DNA of 64,000 nucleotides from Natronincola ferrireducens. Lineage in GTDB: Bacteria; Bacillota; Clostridia; Peptostreptococcales; Natronincolaceae. The DNA is taken from the NCBI RefSeq assembly GCF_900100845.1, contig NZ_FNFP01000002.1, positions 248,001 through 312,000 of the forward strand, written 5' to 3'. Positions 61,338-64,000 of the stretch are shown here, one piece after another (positions within the stretch are counted from its first letter, which is position 1; each line of letters begins with the position of its first letter). Both the position numbers and the translations under genes were made by a program. Below the pieces are notes generated by a model that saw only the letters and a list, made by a program, of their open reading frames with translations, did not search any database and was not told the origin of the DNA.

Positions 61338-62444
61338 CTAATATATTTTTAGAAACTTTAATACTCTTTCCTTTATAGTTAACTTATCTATGTTTTCATT
61401 AGCTAATAAGCTTTGGGTATCTATTAATTCTCCATTTAAATAAGTTAACATCTTGCCAATAACCTGGCCATTTATTATAGGTGCATCAAGAAGCGTAGGA
61501 GTTTGTATGACAGATATTATTTTTTCTTCTTCTCCCTCTATAACAGGAATGATGATTGTTCTCGGCGCCCTTACATAAAGATAATCTTTAGTACCATTCT
61601 CCACCATAATTTGTTTAATTATATCCCCTTTTTCCACTAGCTTATAGGGCTGATATTTTTCAAAAGAGTATTCTAATAATTGTTTTGTGGTATTAAACCA
61701 ATCCCCATCATTTAATGTTATTGCAATAAATTGCATATTGTTTTTAGTAGCCGAAGCAACTAAGCATCTTCCTGCTTTTTTAGTAAATCCAGTTTTTACT
61801 CCATCTCCACCTTCACAAATATTCAAGGTTTTATTTTTGTTAGTAAAATGCTTATATCCCTCCCTTTCAGCTACCCAAAACTTAGTTTTAACAATTTGTT
61901 TAAAAGTAGGATTTTTAAGGGCTTCTCTTGTAATGACAGCAAGATCATAAGCAGTTGTATAGTGATTATCATCATGTAAACCATGGGGATTCATAAAGCT
62001 TGTATTATTTGCCCCTAGTTCTCTGGCTCTTGCAGTCATGAGGACTGCAAATTCCTCTATAGAACCACTGACCTCATAGGCTATAGCTTCTGCCGCATCA
62101 TTACCTGACCTCAACATTAGCCCATAGAGTAGATCAATCATCCTTACTTTTTCATTTGCTTCTAAATATATAGAAGAGCCCTCTACCCCCTGAGCCTTTG
62201 GATGAATCTCCACTTTTTTATCTAAGGGAATATTTTCAATAGCCAAAAGTGCTGTCATAATTTTAGTAGTACTAGCCATTGGTAGTTCTTCAAAAATATT
62301 TTTTTCATATAATATTCTACCAGTTTCTACATCCATCACAATTCCAGCTTTACCATTACACTGTATCTCCTCAGCCCACACCTGATGGGGAGATATTAAA
62401 TGAAAAACCAGCATCACTACTACAAGTGCTGCTTTCTTATACAT
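61338..62444 (-). CDS. dacF: D-alanyl-D-alanine carboxypeptidase (DacF-like PBP5)
   Basis: The 368-residue secreted enzyme trims the terminal D-Ala of peptidoglycan stem peptides. A signal peptide (about residues 1-24) precedes SMASTTKIMTALL-type SxxK (ASTTK), SGND and KTGFTKKAGRCLVAS motifs. The C-terminal PBP5 beta domain (about 270-350) and an amphipathic end helix complete it. DacF acts in spore cortex formation in Bacillus, but vegetative DacA-type function is equally possible. GAGGTAAG precedes the ATG. Confidence 0.9.
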   Translation of the reverse strand: MYKKAALVVVMLVFHLISPHQVWAEEIQCNGKAGIVMDVETGRILYEKNIFEELPMASTTKIMTALLAIENIPLDKKVEIHPKAQGVEGSSIYLEANEKVRMIDLLYGLMLRSGNDAAEAIAYEVSGSIEEFAVLMTARARELGANNTSFMNPHGLHDDNHYTTAYDLAVITREALKNPTFKQIVKTKFWVAEREGYKHFTNKNKTLNICEGGDGVKTGFTKKAGRCLVASATKNNMQFIAITLNDGDWFNTTKQLLEYSFEKYQPYKLVEKGDIIKQIMVENGTKDYLYVRAPRTIIIPVIEGEEEKIISVIQTPTLLDAPIINGQVIGKMLTYLNGELIDTQSLLANENIDKLTIKERVLKFLKIY

Positions 62445-62529
62445 AGCACTTACCTCATTTCATATAATAAATAATGTACGTAAATTATTATGAACAAAAG
62501 TGAGGGTTATCATTCTAAAAAAGCCATAA

Positions 62530-62565
62530 AAAATGATAAGTAATGTTTCATTACTTATCATTTTG
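62530..62565 (-). terminator. Terminator at the end of the MazG-like gene (minus strand)
   Basis: A 16-bp perfect stem (62530-62545 with 62549-62564) has a three-base loop. On the minus strand it is followed by TT and ATGG, with T-runs in the arm. It overlaps the stop codon of the gene ending at 62551. Confidence 0.75.
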
Positions 62566-62976
62566 TTCTTTTTTATCAAATTCATGGCGAATTTCACACC
62601 CAAATTCTTTAGCTAATTTTTCTGCTTCTCGTATATCCTCATTACCCCAAATGGACCAACCACCCTTTAAAGTTCCATCTACATAGATTTCAACCTTATC
62701 TTCCTTAAAAATCATAATCTTGCTATTTCTTTTTTTCATTTGTTCTATTTGTCTATTAACTGATTCCTCCACATCTACATCTAAAACCTTCATGGCTATA
62801 AATAAACAAGACATTGCATCCTGAAGTTCTCGTTTAGCTTTATCTAAATCATCCTTCATTAATGCCTTTAACGATTCTGCTACTTCTTCATTTAGGTGGC
62901 TGATGGCAGTTTTAGCATCATTAGTAATATACTTTCTATTATCCCAAATCATTTCAACAGCATCTCTTATATCCAT
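62551..62976 (-). CDS. MazG-like all-alpha NTP pyrophosphohydrolase domain protein
   Basis: A 141-residue protein. The first ~80 residues are helical with LNEEVAESLKAL and ELQDAMSCLFIAM, matching the ExxE...ExxD metal-binding pattern of MazG-like NTP pyrophosphatases. The last ~60 residues (KIMIFKEDKVEIYVDGTLKGGWSIWGNEDIREAEKLAKEFG) form a separate small domain I do not recognise. GGGGGGAG precedes the ATG. House-cleaning of damaged nucleotides is a reasonable guess. Confidence 0.7.
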   Translation of the reverse strand: MDIRDAVEMIWDNRKYITNDAKTAISHLNEEVAESLKALMKDDLDKAKRELQDAMSCLFIAMKVLDVDVEESVNRQIEQMKKRNSKIMIFKEDKVEIYVDGTLKGGWSIWGNEDIREAEKLAKEFGCEIRHEFDKKEQNDK

Positions 62977-63076
62977 ATTCTCCCCCCTTTTTTATGGAAA
63001 TAACTTTGTTGTATATATTATACGATTATAATGAAAAACTTTCAAATCAATATTAAGATTACTTTATCTACAAAAG

Positions 63077-63103
63077 ATAGAGGATATAAAAAATATCCTC
63101 TAT
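63077..63103 (-). terminator. Terminator after ytfJ (minus strand)
   Basis: ATAGAGGATAT (63103-63093 on the minus strand) pairs with ATATCCTCTAT (63087-63077), with a five-base loop and CTTTTG after it. It overlaps the ytfJ stop codon. Confidence 0.7.
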
Positions 63104-63555
63104 TCATAGGTAATTATATTGTTGGCTCCACCATCTGATTTTTCTTTATTACTGAACATACTTTGAATACTTTGAACAACCTTCGGTGCAGTAGTGATGA
63201 GGTTATCAATCATATTAGCCCTTTGATCAACTGGCATGAGCTTTATGTGCCCATTACCAACCACCATAAATGCTACAGGTTGTACAGAAACACCAGCACC
63301 AGCACCACCTGCAAAAGGAAACTTTTCCTTATCATATTTATTATTTTCATCCTCTTGACTTTGGTTATCTGAAGAATCTCTATTTACATAGTCACCACCT
63401 CCAGATGCAAATCCGAAGGATACCTTTGATATAGGTATGATTACTGTTCCATCTGGAGTTTCAACAGCATCTCCAACAATTGTGTTGACATCTACCATCT
63501 CTTTAATACTTTCCATTGTTGTTTTCATTAATGCTTCAATTGGATGCTCGCTCAA
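63100..63555 (-). CDS. ytfJ: Sporulation protein YtfJ (GerW family)
   Basis: The 151-residue protein has the family core HPIEALMKTTMESIKEMVDVNTIVG, then ETPDGTVIIPISKVSFGFASGGGDY, a glycine-rich GAGAGVSVQPVAFMVV segment and a C-terminal ...LMPVDQRANMIDNLI helix. GerW-type proteins localise to the spore and affect germination. I start at TTG 63555 because the family opens M-S/A-E/D-HPI and AAGGGTGGTGG lies just upstream. GTG codons at 63567 and 63564 lie inside that site. It overlaps the DUF2953 gene by 20 bases, the same pair as ytfI-ytfJ in Bacillus. Confidence 0.92.
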   Translation of the reverse strand: MSEHPIEALMKTTMESIKEMVDVNTIVGDAVETPDGTVIIPISKVSFGFASGGGDYVNRDSSDNQSQEDENNKYDKEKFPFAGGAGAGVSVQPVAFMVVGNGHIKLMPVDQRANMIDNLITTAPKVVQSIQSMFSNKEKSDGGANNIITYE

Positions 63556-64000
63556 ATTTTCCACCACCCTTAAGTTTTATTAAAAGCATTTTTATACCCG
63601 CATTTATAATATATCCTATTTTCAAGGTGACTATACAATGAAAAGTTGTTGTAAGCTTTTCAGAAGCATAACAAGGAATAACATTAATTTGGATATCCTT
63701 GAGTGTAAATCCAGTCTTCAAAAAAACAATAATATTAGACTTAATTGCCCACAAGAATCCACTTGCAATAGCTGTAACTGCCGCATCTTCTAATCCTATT
63801 TCAGTACACCACTGAATTTGATGAATGATAATTTTTCTATTAATATATTGGTAAACTTTCCAATATCTTCTATAAAAATATTTTATTAAATCTATCCCAG
63901 CTTTAATTTCATCAAAATTCAATCCCTCATTTTGTCCTTCCTCTCCACTAAGAGATGCCTCTGTCCTAGCTATTTTAGCTTTTTTATAAATCCTTGCCCT
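63536..64000 (-). CDS. DUF2953 family protein (5' end beyond the window)
   Basis: The frame stays open from the stop at 63536 to the window edge at 64000, so the N-terminus is outside. The visible 154 residues include QWCTEIGLEDAAVTAIASGFLWAIKS, then a segment with INVIPCYASEKLTTTFHCIVTLKIGYIINAG and a basic end (KLKGGGKFERASN). This is the C-terminal part of DUF2953 proteins, which precede ytfJ in spore formers. Function is unknown. Confidence 0.8.
   Translation of the reverse strand, partial: RARIYKKAKIARTEASLSGEEGQNEGLNFDEIKAGIDLIKYFYRRYWKVYQYINRKIIIHQIQWCTEIGLEDAAVTAIASGFLWAIKSNIIVFLKTGFTLKDIQINVIPCYASEKLTTTFHCIVTLKIGYIINAGIKMLLIKLKGGGKFERASN

Overview
The window is AT-rich, densely packed, low-GC Firmicute chromosome. 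Gene content points to an anaerobic, endospore-forming member of the Clostridia. It carries sporulation genes (SpoVS, SpoVK-like, YlmC/YmxH, PdaB/YlxY-like deacetylase, YtfJ, DacF-like, SpoIIIE-type FtsK), a ferredoxin-linked 2-oxoacid oxidoreductase operon, a stand-alone carboxyltransferase subunit, and a tRNA 2-selenouridine synthase that implies selenium use. An Alkaliphilus/Natronincola-type relative is my guess from gene order and protein style; it was not tested. I saw no rRNA, tRNA, CRISPR array, IS element or prophage. It reads as core chromosome.

Layout. 1-7.5 kb: truB tail, ribF, rpsO with a structured leader, pnp, ylxY-like deacetylase, M16 peptidase, ylmC, tepA; this follows the Bacillus order, but the dipicolinate, aspartate-pathway and rnjB genes are missing. 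7.6-14.3 kb: ftsK/spoIIIE, mnmH, rimO, pgsA, then recA with a sigma-A promoter and a perfect LexA box. 14.4-16.7 kb: rny, which seems to start at an ATT codon, then spoVS behind a sigma-H-like promoter. 16.9-18.6 kb: a six-tyrosine leader peptide, a chain of alternative hairpins, and a sodium symporter. 18.8-27.2 kb: recQ, PHP phosphoesterase, PadR regulator, aspartate aminotransferase, rluB, GNAT, mnmM-like methylase, carboxyltransferase. 27.2-33.9 kb: an unknown RNase-H-like gene, surE, the korDABC operon with an RpiR regulator, a phosphatase and a membrane protein. 34-41.6 kb: cmk, ispH, rpsA, cheR, three tandem M42 aminopeptidases, a MerR regulator. 41.7-45.4 kb: a minus-strand aminotransferase with an odd 3' end, a divergent cis-prenyltransferase, miaB. 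45.6-51.4 kb: mutS, mutL, miaA, hfq. 51.5-55.1 kb: a tight operon of SpoVK-like ATPase, small GTPase, small Asp-rich membrane protein, CxxC membrane peptide and a YnbB-type PLP enzyme. 55.2-57.0 kb (minus): lexA with its own SOS box, and a tyrosine recombinase. After a gene-poor 0.9 kb comes uvsE. 59-64 kb (minus): a flavoprotein/PyrK-like pair, dacF, a MazG-like protein, ytfJ and a DUF2953 protein cut by the window edge.

How the genes work together. SOS control is visible directly: recA and lexA both carry GAAC-N4-GTTY operators on good promoters. uvsE, mutSL and recQ add repair functions without a visible SOS box. Several genes converge on tRNA: truB, mnmH, mnmM-like, miaA and miaB (with rimO on the ribosome). 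MnmM and MnmH could act in series on the wobble uridine.

The most striking find is at 16,897-17,190. A leader peptide with six consecutive Tyr codons is followed by seven RNA segments that can pair in two mutually exclusive sets, ending in two tandem terminators in front of an NSS-family symporter. This looks like ribosome-mediated tyrosine attenuation with a relay of switches. It predicts that the symporter is a tyrosine transporter.
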